A stretch of DNA of 64,000 nucleotides from assembly GCA_013792135.1 (NCBI GenBank), contig VMSP01000004.1, forward strand, positions 1 through 64,000, written 5' to 3'. Shown one piece after another: positions 56,112 through 64,000 of this stretch. The DNA comes from Desulfocapsa sp. (GTDB lineage Bacteria; Desulfobacterota; Desulfobulbia; Desulfobulbales; Desulfocapsaceae). Position numbers and translations under genes: made by a program. The stretch's first letter is position 1, and the number at the start of each line of letters is the position of its first letter. The notes beneath the pieces are model-generated. The model ran no database searches. It was not told the origin of the DNA and saw nothing but the letters and a program-made list of their open reading frames with translations.

Positions 56112-58046
56112 ATGAAAAAAACTCTATTTACCATGTTATTTCTCGTTCTCCTGTTTGCTTCTTTTCGGGGAGGGACCTGGTACAGTCAGTATTGGACAGG
56201 CGGAAATCATAACCTGGGAGAAGAACGCTCGATTCTTCACTATGTCGATCCCATGAATCCGGGGAATGTCTCTGATCAACCCGGAATTGCGCCGTGTGGC
56301 ATGCCTATGGAACCTGTTTATGGCGATGGAACGGGTGTAGGAGATCTCACAAGTGCCGGAAGAATGATGCCAGCTGGTACCGTGAAAATAACACCTCAGA
56401 AGCAGCAGGTCATCGGTGTACGAATCGGTACAGCAGAGAGGGTATCTGAAACACACGAAATACGAACATTGGGCCGCATAGCGGCGGATGAAAATCGGAT
56501 ATATCCCCTGGTTTCGGCTGCCGATGGCTGGATGTCGTATATCCCTGAGAGTACCATCGGCAGCCTGGTTCAAAAAAATCAACTCATGGCTCTGATCAGA
56601 ATTTACAGCTATGATTTTTTCTCTTGGCAGCAGCGATATCTGACTGAACTTGCCAATACGGGACGCAGGCGGTTGCCCGCAACAAATTTTACCGGAGCCC
56701 GGCAACCAGCGGCGTATCCGTATAGATCGCCTCGTAAAGCGATGCAGCCATCAGTAGGTATGCAGAATGAGATGAATCTGTCGCCTGCAGCCATGTCGGC
56801 TGAAAAAGCGACTTCTGCAACTCTGCCGTCTGAGACATCATCTACAGAGTTGTTGCCGTCCGAATCTCCCCAGACCGAGCCCCCACAGCCAGGAAGCCAA
56901 CCGTCTCTTGGAATGCCGTTTACCGCGATGCGCTCCAGTGTCTCTCCGTCAGCAGTATTACAACCCGATATCCACCAAGCCGAAACACCTCCGTCTGATA
57001 CAATTCCTTCCGTTGAAAAAGCGCGTTCTGCGACTCTGCCGTCTGAGACATCATCTACAGAGATGTTGCCGTCCGGATCCGAACCTCCTCAACCTGGAAG
57101 TCAACCGTCTCTTGGAATGCCGTTTGCTGCGATGCGGTCCAATGTCTCTTCGCCGGCAGCACTTCAGCCTGCTATAATTCCTTCCGGCGAAAAAACGCCC
57201 GTACCCATGCAGAATATGAACGAGCATTCGATGCATGAGGAAGAAGAAAATCCTGCAGACTATGCAGATTTTGCATTCATACGTGAAGATGATATCCTTT
57301 ATGCCAACAAGGCAAAACTGGAACTGTTGAATCTGGGTGTCGGAGCAACGCAGCTCGAGGGGCTTGCCCGTAGCGGCAGATATGTGAAGACCATTGAAGT
57401 TAGATCTCCGGTCACCGGTCTGGTGACCGAACGCAGTATCTCCCCTTTGCAAAAGGTTGATCGTGGCACCGAATGTTTTCGGGTGGCTGATTTGAGCCGC
57501 GTGTGGATTCTGGCGGATGTTTTCAATACTGACGCGCAATATATCCAACCGGGAATGAGGGCCAGGATATCTCTTCCTCGACAGAACAGATATGTTGAAG
57601 CCCATGTGAGTGACGTTATGCCGCCGTTTGATGCCAAGACGCGTACGTTGAAGGTGCGTCTGGAGATGGATAATCCGGACTATGTATTTCGTCCCGAGAT
57701 GTTTGTCGATGTCGAGTTTCTCATTCCTCTGCCGGAGGCCATCACGGTTCCGGTAGATGCGATCCTGGATTCTGGAAGCAGGAAGGTTGTCTTTGTTGCC
57801 TTGGAGGAGGGGCTTTTCGAACCTCGGGAGGTCGTAACTGGTTGGCGGTTTGGTGACCGAGTTGAAATTATCAAAGGACTGGATTCGGGAGAACAGATCG
57901 TTATTTCAGGTAACTTTCTCATTGATTCTGAGAGCCGGATGAAATTGGCAGTAGCCGGACTCATGAAACAGCCCGAAACTGAAGATGTGATTTCGGATAA
58001 ATTAAAACCCGACACTTCCGGTCAGGGTGAGCTCAGGCATGATTAA
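56112..58046 (+). CDS. cusB: CusB-like RND efflux periplasmic adaptor with low-complexity hairpin insert
   Basis: A 644-residue membrane-fusion protein for a heavy-metal RND pump. N-terminal signal/anchor (1-20) precedes a heavy-metal-binding domain (about 42-70: HYVDPMNPG, APCGMPMEPVY). The barrel-sandwich (about 115-165 and 420-445), beta-barrel and membrane-proximal domains (to about 620) are standard for CusB. The alpha-hairpin is unusual: between the descending arm (SWQQRYLTELANTG, 171-184) and the ascending arm (ILYANKAKLELLNLG, 395-409) lies a Pro/Ser/Thr-rich insert of about 200 residues with a duplicated unit and Met/His-rich end (PMQNMNEHSMHEEEE). The stop overlaps the cusA start by 8 bases. 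No CusC-type channel gene is adjacent. Confidence 0.87.
   Translation: MKKTLFTMLFLVLLFASFRGGTWYSQYWTGGNHNLGEERSILHYVDPMNPGNVSDQPGIAPCGMPMEPVYGDGTGVGDLTSAGRMMPAGTVKITPQKQQVIGVRIGTAERVSETHEIRTLGRIAADENRIYPLVSAADGWMSYIPESTIGSLVQKNQLMALIRIYSYDFFSWQQRYLTELANTGRRRLPATNFTGARQPAAYPYRSPRKAMQPSVGMQNEMNLSPAAMSAEKATSATLPSETSSTELLPSESPQTEPPQPGSQPSLGMPFTAMRSSVSPSAVLQPDIHQAETPPSDTIPSVEKARSATLPSETSSTEMLPSGSEPPQPGSQPSLGMPFAAMRSNVSSPAALQPAIIPSGEKTPVPMQNMNEHSMHEEEENPADYADFAFIREDDILYANKAKLELLNLGVGATQLEGLARSGRYVKTIEVRSPVTGLVTERSISPLQKVDRGTECFRVADLSRVWILADVFNTDAQYIQPGMRARISLPRQNRYVEAHVSDVMPPFDAKTRTLKVRLEMDNPDYVFRPEMFVDVEFLIPLPEAITVPVDAILDSGSRKVVFVALEEGLFEPREVVTGWRFGDRVEIIKGLDSGEQIVISGNFLIDSESRMKLAVAGLMKQPETEDVISDKLKPDTSGQGELRHD
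56801..57190 (+). repeat. tandem duplication of about 213 bp inside cusB
   Basis: Two diverged copies, 56801-57013 and 57014 to about 57190, offset by 213 bases (71 codons) at the best-matching part TCTGAGACATCATCTACAGA. Both encode ATLPSETSSTExLPS...PPQPGSQPSLGMPF.AMRS.VS. The second copy is shorter by several in-frame deletions. The frame is kept throughout, so the insert is translated. Confidence 0.85.
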
Positions 58047-61000
58047 CCGCATCATTGATTTATCCGTTAACAACCGGTTTATCATTTTTACTCTGATTGC
58101 TGCAGCCTGTATCGCAGGCTGGTGGTCGATGAACCGCGTTGCTCTGGACGCCATTCCGGATCTTAGTGACACTCAGGTAATTATTTATTCACGATGGGAC
58201 CGCAGCCCGAATATCATCGAAGATCAGGTCACCTATCCAGTCGTGACCGCGATGCTGGGTGCGCCACGGGTAAAGGCGGTTCGTGGTTTTTCCGATTTTG
58301 GTTACTCCTATGTCTATGTCATCTTTGAAGAGGGCACCGACATTTACTGGGCTCGCTCCAGAACCCTGGAATATCTTTCCGGTGTGTTGCCGCGCCTCCC
58401 GAAAGGGGTGCAGACCGAATTGGGACCGGATGCCACGGGTCTGGGCTGGATTTTTCAGTATGCCCTGGTGGATGAGTCCGGGCAGCATAGTCTTGCTGAT
58501 CTTCGATCCTGCCAGGATTGGATGGTGCGTTACCATCTGAAATCGGTTCCCGGTGTTGCTGAGGTTGCTCCCATCGGCGGTTTCAGCAAACAGTATCAGG
58601 TAAATGTGGATCCGAATCGGCTGCAAGCCTACAACCTTCCCATCAGTCGCGTGGTGGACGCGGTTCGGGGGGGCAATAGTGAGACGGGCGGCCGGATGAT
58701 CGAGTTTGGTGGGACCGAGTATATGGTCCGGGGGCGAGGATATGCCAAGTCCATTGCCGATTTTGAAAATATTCTGCTGGCGACCGATGACAGCGGCACC
58801 CCGATTCGTATCAAGGATGTGGGACAGGTGGCTCTGGGGCCGGATTTGCGCAGGGGGATCACTGATCTTGACGGCGAAGGTGAGGTCGTCTCCGGCATTG
58901 TGGTCATGCGGCAGGGACAGAATGCCCTTGATGTTATTGACCGCGTCAAGGCCAAAATCCGGGAAATTGAGCCTGGATTGCCTTCTGGGGTGAAGATCGT
59001 TCCCATCTATGACCGATCTGAGTTGATCCTTCGGGCCATCGACAACCTGAAGTCCACCCTGGTGGAAATCATTGTCACTGTAGCGCTGGTGATCCTTCTT
59101 TTTCTCTGGCACATTCCCAGTGCCATCATTCCTATGATCACCATTCCCATTGCGGTTCTGTTGACCTTTATCCCCTTTCAGCTGATGGGGCTCACCGCCA
59201 ATATCATGTCGCTCGGGGGCATTGCCATCGCCATCGGCGTCATGGTCGATGCGGCGATCGTCATGGTTGAGCAGACGCACAAAAAGCTGGAGGAATGGGA
59301 ACAAAACGGCCGGAAAGAGGATTGCCGGACGGTTATTATCGCTGCCGTTAAACAGGTTGCCGGGCCCAGCTTTTTTGCCATGCTGGTGATTGCAGTCTCT
59401 TTTTTACCGGTGCTGACCCTTGAGGCTCAGGAGGGCCGTCTGTTTAAACCGCTTGCCTACACCAAAACTCTTTCCATGTTTATTGCCGCTGTGCTGGTTA
59501 TCACCCTGGATCCGGCGTTGCGACTGTTTTTTACCCGTCTCCATAACTATGATTTCCGGCCCCGGTGGATGTGTCGGGTGGCGAACGCCGTGGTCGTGGG
59601 AACCATCCATTCTGAAGAAAAACATCCGATCAGCCGGGTGCTGATTCGGTTCTATCAACCCATTGCCGAGTGGACGCTGCGACGAAAATGGATCGTGCTC
59701 GCAGTGGCCTGTATTCTGGTGATCGGGACTGTTCCGGTCTTTCTGCAACTGGGGTCGGAATTTATGCCGCCACTTGATGAGGGGGCAATCCTCTATATGC
59801 CCTCAACCATGCCGGGTATTTCTATCACCGAAGCGCAGCGCTTACTTCAGGCAACGGACCGGATTATCCATCAGTTTCCGGAAGTGGATCGAGTACTGGG
59901 TAAAGCCGGTCATGCCGAGACCGCTACGGATCCGGCACCGCTGTCCATGATGGAAACTGTGATCACTCTCCATCCTAAGGCACAATGGCGGTCCGTGCAT
60001 ACCTGGTATTCTTCATGGGCGCCGGAGTGGGCCAAGGGCATATTGCGCCGTTTCTGGCCTGATCGCATCACCACGGAAGAGCTGATCGGCCTGATGAATG
60101 ATGCCCTCAAACTTCCGGGGCTTGTCAATAGCTGGACCATGCCGATCAAGGGGCGGATCGATATGCTGACCACCGGCGTACGAACGCCGGTCGGGCTTAA
60201 AATTTCCGGGGCCGACCTTACGGTCATTGAGGGGATCGGAACTCAGATTGAAGCCCTTCTACCGGCGGTAAAAGGAACCCGCAGTGTCTTTGCCGAACGG
60301 ACAGGCAGTGGTTATTTTCTGGATTTTGATTGGGATCGTGAGCAACTGGCCTTTTTCGGGCTGAGTATGGACGAGGCCCAGGCTGCAGTTCAGAATGCGA
60401 TCGGCGGAGAAACGGTGACCACGACCGTTGAAGGACGAGAACGCTATTCGGTTAACGTGCGTTACATGCGTGATTTTCGGGCGGATTTGGATTCTCTCGG
60501 CCGTGTTCTGGTTTCAGATCCGACAGGGCAGAAACAGATTCCTGTTGGCCAGATTGCCGATATCAAGGTAAGCAGCGGGCCAGCCATGATTCGCGATGAA
60601 AACGGCTTGTTGACCGGCTACGTGTATGTGGATATGGCCGGACGTGATCCGAACAGCTATATTAAAGAGGCTGGAACCCTGATCAGAGACAGGGTGAAGC
60701 TGCCGGCAGGCTATGTTGTCTCCTGGAGCGGCCAATATGAGGCGATGCAGCGGGTGAAAGAGCGTCTGGGGGTGGTTCTGCCCCTGACTGTGTTCTTGAT
60801 TTTTCTGCTGCTCTATTTGAACACCCGCTCTGCAATCAAAACCTGCATTGTTTTACTGGCAGTACCGTTTTCTGCTATTGGTGCGGTATGGCTGTTGTAT
60901 TTGCTGGGGTATAACATGAGCATCGGAGTCTGGGTTGGATTAATCGCCCTGCTTGGTGTAGACGCGGAAACCGGTGTCTTTATGCTTCTTTATCTTGATA

Positions 61001-61305
61001 TAGCCTATGAACAGGCCAGAAAAGAAGGCCGTCTGCGCAGTCTGGATGAGCTGCGAAAAGCCATTCTTGAAGGGGCTGCCAAACGTCTTCGGCCGAAGTT
61101 TATGACTACGGCCACGATGTTTCTAGGATTGCTTCCGATCATGTGGTCCACGGGTGCAGGGGCCGATGTCATGAAGCGAATTGCGGCGCCCATGATCGGC
61201 GGTATTTTCACCTCATTTTTGTTGGAACTTTTGGTCTATCCGGCGATTTATGAAATCTGGAAATGGAACTTCGAGGTCAAAAAAAACATAAAACGTGAAT
61301 CGTAA
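58039..61305 (+). CDS. cusA: CusA-type Cu(I)/Ag(I) RND efflux pump
   Basis: Proton-driven trimeric inner-membrane pump of the heavy-metal RND group, 1088 residues from the ATG at 58039 (GTG at 58027 is an alternative). The 12-TM plan with two large periplasmic loops is evident. The three methionines that bind copper or silver in E. coli CusA (573, 623, 672) are all conserved as Met587 in AILYMPSTMPG, Met637 in APLSMMETV and Met709 in RIDMLTTG. The TM4 relay motif GVMVDAAIVMVEQTHKK is intact. A short insert (TWYSSWAPEWAKGILRRFWPDR, about 655-676) separates the second and third Met. Coupled to cusB by an 8-base overlap. Confidence 0.94.
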   Translation: MINRIIDLSVNNRFIIFTLIAAACIAGWWSMNRVALDAIPDLSDTQVIIYSRWDRSPNIIEDQVTYPVVTAMLGAPRVKAVRGFSDFGYSYVYVIFEEGTDIYWARSRTLEYLSGVLPRLPKGVQTELGPDATGLGWIFQYALVDESGQHSLADLRSCQDWMVRYHLKSVPGVAEVAPIGGFSKQYQVNVDPNRLQAYNLPISRVVDAVRGGNSETGGRMIEFGGTEYMVRGRGYAKSIADFENILLATDDSGTPIRIKDVGQVALGPDLRRGITDLDGEGEVVSGIVVMRQGQNALDVIDRVKAKIREIEPGLPSGVKIVPIYDRSELILRAIDNLKSTLVEIIVTVALVILLFLWHIPSAIIPMITIPIAVLLTFIPFQLMGLTANIMSLGGIAIAIGVMVDAAIVMVEQTHKKLEEWEQNGRKEDCRTVIIAAVKQVAGPSFFAMLVIAVSFLPVLTLEAQEGRLFKPLAYTKTLSMFIAAVLVITLDPALRLFFTRLHNYDFRPRWMCRVANAVVVGTIHSEEKHPISRVLIRFYQPIAEWTLRRKWIVLAVACILVIGTVPVFLQLGSEFMPPLDEGAILYMPSTMPGISITEAQRLLQATDRIIHQFPEVDRVLGKAGHAETATDPAPLSMMETVITLHPKAQWRSVHTWYSSWAPEWAKGILRRFWPDRITTEELIGLMNDALKLPGLVNSWTMPIKGRIDMLTTGVRTPVGLKISGADLTVIEGIGTQIEALLPAVKGTRSVFAERTGSGYFLDFDWDREQLAFFGLSMDEAQAAVQNAIGGETVTTTVEGRERYSVNVRYMRDFRADLDSLGRVLVSDPTGQKQIPVGQIADIKVSSGPAMIRDENGLLTGYVYVDMAGRDPNSYIKEAGTLIRDRVKLPAGYVVSWSGQYEAMQRVKERLGVVLPLTVFLIFLLLYLNTRSAIKTCIVLLAVPFSAIGAVWLLYLLGYNMSIGVWVGLIALLGVDAETGVFMLLYLDIAYEQARKEGRLRSLDELRKAILEGAAKRLRPKFMTTATMFLGLLPIMWSTGAGADVMKRIAAPMIGGIFTSFLLELLVYPAIYEIWKWNFEVKKNIKRES

Positions 61306-61378
61306 TGAGGCAATGCTTCCATGGCCAGCCGTTACGATTTACGAAAACGTATATTTTTTTAACCAAAAGGAGAATGGT

Positions 61379-61891
61379 ATGAAAAGAGGATTTTTTTTCG
61401 TTATGTTAGTTGTGTTTACGTTGTCCCTGGCTGGAGTTGTAGTGGCTCAGGATGATATGCAAAAGGAGCCATCCTGTAAGCTCTGTGGTATGGACAGGGC
61501 CAAGTTTGCGCATAGCAGGATGTTTGTGACCTATGATGATGGAACAACGATTGGAACCTGCAGTATTCATTGTCTGGCCATTGACCTCGCCGTGAATATC
61601 GACAAAACGCCCAGCTCGCTTGAGGTGGGAGACTTCAACAGCAAAAATCTCATCGATGCGGAAAAGGCATTTTGGGTTATTGGTGGAAACAAGCCCGGAG
61701 TCATGACAACACAGGCCAAATGGGCCTTTGAAAAGAAAGAGGATGCGGAACGATTTATTATGGGAAACAGTGGAACCCTGGCGACCTTTGATGAGGCGAT
61801 GAAAGCGACCTACGAAAGTATGTATGCCGATACAAAGATGATACGGGAGAAGAGAAAAATGAAGATGATGCACGGAGCTGGGCATCACTAA
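61379..61891 (+). CDS. nosL: NosL-family copper-binding periplasmic protein, first copy
   Basis: A 170-residue exported protein. The start at 61379 has AAAAGGAG before it and is followed by a signal peptide ending VVVAQ. Metal-binding candidates are CKLCGMDRAKFAHSRM, then CSIHC, and a Met/His-rich tail (MKMMHGAGHH). NosL is a copper chaperone for nitrous oxide reductase maturation; no nosZ lies in the window. The gene stands 73 bases after cusA and 25 bases before a second NosL gene. Confidence 0.85.
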   Translation: MKRGFFFVMLVVFTLSLAGVVVAQDDMQKEPSCKLCGMDRAKFAHSRMFVTYDDGTTIGTCSIHCLAIDLAVNIDKTPSSLEVGDFNSKNLIDAEKAFWVIGGNKPGVMTTQAKWAFEKKEDAERFIMGNSGTLATFDEAMKATYESMYADTKMIREKRKMKMMHGAGHH

Positions 61892-61916
61892 GGGCTATCA
61901 ATCAGGAGGAATTCTC

Positions 61917-62390
61917 ATGCATGTTGTTCGGCTGATCGCTGTTGCTGTTTTTCTTATATTGGTATTGCCGCTGCCGGGCGGAGCCGCACCCGTTATGGTA
62001 GCAAAAACGGACAAGTGTCCGGTCTGCGGCATGTTTGTAGCAAAGTATCCAGATTTTCTGGCCCAGATCATCTTCGCCGATGGCTCCTATGTGCTTTTTG
62101 ATGGCGCTAAGGATATGTTTAAATATTATTTTAATATTAAAAAATATCAAGCGTCGAAGGATCTGTCCGACATCGCCTTCATTTATGTCACGGATTACTA
62201 TAGTATGACCCCGATCGATGGTCGGACGGCCTGGTATGTCGCAGGTAGCGATGTCTTTGGTCCCATGGGGCGGGAACTCATGCCGTTTGTACAAGAAGCG
62301 GATGCAGCGGAATTCATAAAGGACCATTCCGGGAAAAAACTGATTCGATTTGATGAGGTAGCACCTGACCTGATTCAAGGGCTGGATTGA
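61917..62390 (+). CDS. nosL: NosL-family copper-binding periplasmic protein, second copy
   Basis: A 157-residue exported protein with signal peptide (about 1-23, ending GGAAP) and the NosL motif DKCPVCGMFVAKYPDF followed by AQIIFADGSYVLFDGAKDM and WYVAGSDVFGPMGRELMPF. It has a single CxxC-GM site, unlike its upstream neighbour, which adds CSIHC. AGGAGG precedes the ATG. Its stop overlaps the next start (TGATG). Confidence 0.88.
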   Translation: MHVVRLIAVAVFLILVLPLPGGAAPVMVAKTDKCPVCGMFVAKYPDFLAQIIFADGSYVLFDGAKDMFKYYFNIKKYQASKDLSDIAFIYVTDYYSMTPIDGRTAWYVAGSDVFGPMGRELMPFVQEADAAEFIKDHSGKKLIRFDEVAPDLIQGLD

Positions 62391-62734
62391 TGTTGGAGAG
62401 AAAGTCGGATCTTTTTTTCAGTGCTCTGGTTGCGGGGGCGCTCCTGATTTGTCTGATGTTCATGGATGCGGCCATCAGCCAGCGTCTTGATAGAGAATTT
62501 GTTCAGGAACGGCGTGAGGTCGTCAGGGTACTGACGCTGACTGATTTGTGTCTGTTTACCGAGGCGCGCTACACTCGCCATCCCAGTATGGCGGATTTAC
62601 ATACGCCGTTTCAGGACCATCCGATGTCTTTTGACCATTTTCCATCGGGCGCTATTATGGCGGTACCACCTCATTTGAAACGTAAGGCAGGGACGCTCCA
62701 GCGATGGATAAGCGACCCACGGGAGCGGCAGTAA
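62390..62734 (+). CDS. small membrane-anchored His/Met-rich protein of unknown function
   Basis: A 114-residue protein with one N-terminal TM helix (about 9-27) and a periplasmic tail. The tail contains possible metal ligands Cys54, His64, Met67, His71, His77, Met79, His83, Met90 and His95 within 42 residues (CLFTEARYTRHPS...HTPFQDHPMSFDHFP). I do not recognise a named family. Its place between NosL and an ABC permease, with start-stop overlaps, suggests a copper-handling or assembly role. Not a signal-peptide-only fragment: composition matches its neighbours. Confidence 0.7.
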   Translation: MLERKSDLFFSALVAGALLICLMFMDAAISQRLDREFVQERREVVRVLTLTDLCLFTEARYTRHPSMADLHTPFQDHPMSFDHFPSGAIMAVPPHLKRKAGTLQRWISDPRERQ

Positions 62735-62738
62735 AAAT

Positions 62739-63893
62739 ATGGGAGCCATTGAAAAGCAACGGAATATCCTGGATTTTACCCTTTCTTCTCTGGGGAGGAG
62801 AAAGGGTAAAAATATCGCCTTGGTGGTGGTCTACACGTTTGTAATCTTCCTGTTGGCCTCTGTTTTGTTTTTTACGCATTCTCTGAAGAAAGAGGCGTTC
62901 CTGATCCTTCAGGATGCTCCTGAGATGACGGTTCAAAGACTGTTGGCTGGCCGGCAGGACCTGATCCCAACGCACTATATCGATACCATCAGGCAGATCA
63001 GGGGGGTTCAGTCAGTTGCGCCGCGCCTATGGGGATATTACTACGACGCCATGAGCGGTGCAAATTATACCTTGATGGTCAATGCGGAGTTAAACGACCG
63101 GGCCGGAGAGATCATCATCGGCAATGGCGTATCAATGCGGAGTATGAGCGGGAAACGCAATCAAGCCCTTCGGAGAAATGACATCATCCCCTTTAAAACC
63201 TACGACGGATCTGTCTTGACTTTGAAGGTAAGAGGGCTTCTTCCTTTTGCCTCAGAGCTGGTTACTGCTGATCTGATACTGGTATCCGAGGCAGATTTTA
63301 GAAAGCTCTTTTCCATTGCTAATGATCAGGCCACGGACTTAGTGCTCAATGTCAGAAATGCTAAAGAGCTTTCTACTATTGCCGCCAAGATTACCCAAAT
63401 CCATCCGGATACGCGCCCGATACTGCGGGAAGAGATACTGCGAACCTATGATGCGGTTTTCGACTGGCGTGGAGGGGTTATCTTCATGGTTCTGTCAGGC
63501 GTTTTCTTTGCCTTCATCATCCTGGCATGGGACAAGGCAACGGGATTGAGCGCGGAGGAAAAACGGGAAATCGGCATCCTCAAGGCAATCGGCTGGGAAA
63601 CCTCGGATATTCTGCTGATGAAATTCTGGGAAGGTTCGGCTGTGTCCATGGCGGCGTTTTTCATGGGAATATTTCTGGCCTATCTGCATATCTTCCTGGC
63701 ATCTTCCATTCTGTTTGAACCTGTACTGAAAGGATGGTCGGTTCTCTATCCCAGTTTCAGGCTTACGCCGTATATCAGTGTTTATCATATAGCGACCCTG
63801 TTTTTTTTAACGGTCATTCCCTATACCGTGGTAACTATCGTGCCGTCGTGGCGATCTGCAACGATTGACCCGGATTCTGTTATGAGGATGTAA
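62739..63893 (+). CDS. FtsX/MacB-type ABC transporter permease
   Basis: A 384-residue permease with four TM helices: one near the N-terminus (about 26-47, NIALVVVYTFVIFLLASVLFF) and three near the C-terminus (about 250-380). A large periplasmic domain lies between. The cytoplasmic coupling loop EEKREIGILKAIGWETSDILLMKFWEG is typical of FtsX-like permeases (MacB, LolC). It begins 4 bases after the small His-rich gene and is followed by its ATPase after 4 bases. FtsX-type systems move lipoproteins, antimicrobial compounds or transmit force; here the NosL neighbours point to copper-protein maturation or release. Confidence 0.9.
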   Translation: MGAIEKQRNILDFTLSSLGRRKGKNIALVVVYTFVIFLLASVLFFTHSLKKEAFLILQDAPEMTVQRLLAGRQDLIPTHYIDTIRQIRGVQSVAPRLWGYYYDAMSGANYTLMVNAELNDRAGEIIIGNGVSMRSMSGKRNQALRRNDIIPFKTYDGSVLTLKVRGLLPFASELVTADLILVSEADFRKLFSIANDQATDLVLNVRNAKELSTIAAKITQIHPDTRPILREEILRTYDAVFDWRGGVIFMVLSGVFFAFIILAWDKATGLSAEEKREIGILKAIGWETSDILLMKFWEGSAVSMAAFFMGIFLAYLHIFLASSILFEPVLKGWSVLYPSFRLTPYISVYHIATLFFLTVIPYTVVTIVPSWRSATIDPDSVMRM

Positions 63894-63897
63894 TGTT

Positions 63898-64000
63898 ATG
63901 ATCCGTCTCCAGAATGTCAGAAAGGTCTTTAACGCTGACAAAGCCAATGAGTTTGTGGCCATCGAAGGCGTGAATCTCTCCATCGACTCTCATGGGGCCA
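63898..64000 (+). CDS. ABC transporter ATP-binding protein, 5' part only
   Basis: The window cuts this gene after 34 codons. The visible start reads MIRLQNVRKVFNADKANEFV followed by AIEGVNLSIDSHGA, the first strand and A-loop region of a LolD/MacB-type ATPase, just before Walker A. It is the obvious partner of the permease upstream. The ATG overlaps nothing and follows the permease stop by 4 bases. Confidence 0.85.
   Translation, partial: MIRLQNVRKVFNADKANEFVAIEGVNLSIDSHGA

Noticed and set aside
58189-59304. 371-codon open frame on the minus strand inside cusA
   Set aside because: Antisense shadow of a conserved pump gene; His/Asp-rich low-complexity translation without any domain.
1-64000. 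tRNA, rRNA or CRISPR arrays
   Set aside because: Scanning the intergenic gaps showed no tRNA-like cloverleaf ending in CCA-compatible acceptor, no rRNA segment and no regularly spaced repeats.

Overview
The window reads as a contiguous chromosomal segment of a Gram-negative, anaerobic-type bacterium, most likely a member of Desulfobacterota (Desulfobulbales-like sulfate reducers or relatives). This is an inference. It rests on an AhbD-like radical SAM haem synthase beside hemE, multihaem-type c cytochromes, a DUF3365 haem sensor, an outer-membrane DUF3373 porin, TrmFO, a FabL-type enoyl reductase, DUF4388/roadblock signalling proteins, and the moderate GC content. No rRNA, tRNA or CRISPR array was found. 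Coding density is high and gene order is mosaic, with short operons on both strands.

Layout. 0.3-4.7 kb: tolC-like channel, LapG-like periplasmic protease and LapD-like c-di-GMP receptor (+), the control module of a LapA-type surface adhesin; the adhesin itself is not in the window. 4.7-7.5 kb (-): ahbD-like radical SAM, hemE, HD phosphohydrolase. 7.8-11.7 kb (+): grpE, dnaK, trpS. 11.9-13.0 kb (-): a secreted cyclophilin-FKBP double isomerase. 13.3-20.7 kb (+): carA, carB, ftsH, folP. 20.7-22.5 kb: SH3 envelope protein, YkgJ-type cysteine cluster protein, a 152-bp MITE-like insertion with 8-bp target duplication, and a small SAP-like cysteine-rich protein. 22.5-25.6 kb (-): a secreted M1-peptidase/ChaN/PDZ fusion. 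25.7-27.4 kb (+): B12-binding radical SAM protein. 27.4-32.0 kb (-): histidine kinase, REC-DUF4388-roadblock regulator, roadblock protein. 32.3-34.8 kb (+): DUF362 protein, FabL, Maf, preceded by a sigma-54-like promoter and a terminator in the leader.

35.3-40.5 kb (+): a large helical-repeat/cNMP-binding/PilZ protein followed by a chromosomal Twinkle/T7-gp4-like primase-helicase homologue; the 522-bp gap before them carries competing hairpins. 40.7-44.5 kb: dihaem cytochrome c (+), DUF3373 outer-membrane protein (-), DUF3365-HAMP haem sensor (+). 44.6-49.7 kb (-): trmFO, an active-looking diguanylate cyclase, dus, a thioredoxin-like protein. 49.8-56.0 kb (+): CCA-adding enzyme, rlmE, yebC, ruvC, ruvA, ruvB, panB.

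56.1-64.0 kb (+): a metal module made of a CusB-like adaptor with a duplicated low-complexity insert at its hairpin tip, a CusA pump that keeps the copper/silver methionine triad, two NosL-like copper proteins, a small His/Met-rich membrane-anchored protein, and an FtsX/MacB-type ABC permease with the start of its ATPase, which runs off the window edge.

Cyclic-di-GMP and related signalling recurs (LapD, PilZ protein, diguanylate cyclase). The strongest candidates for something little described are the Cu/NosL/ABC module, the orphan primase-helicase next to a cNMP-PilZ protein, the M1-ChaN-PDZ fusion, and the MITE-like element.
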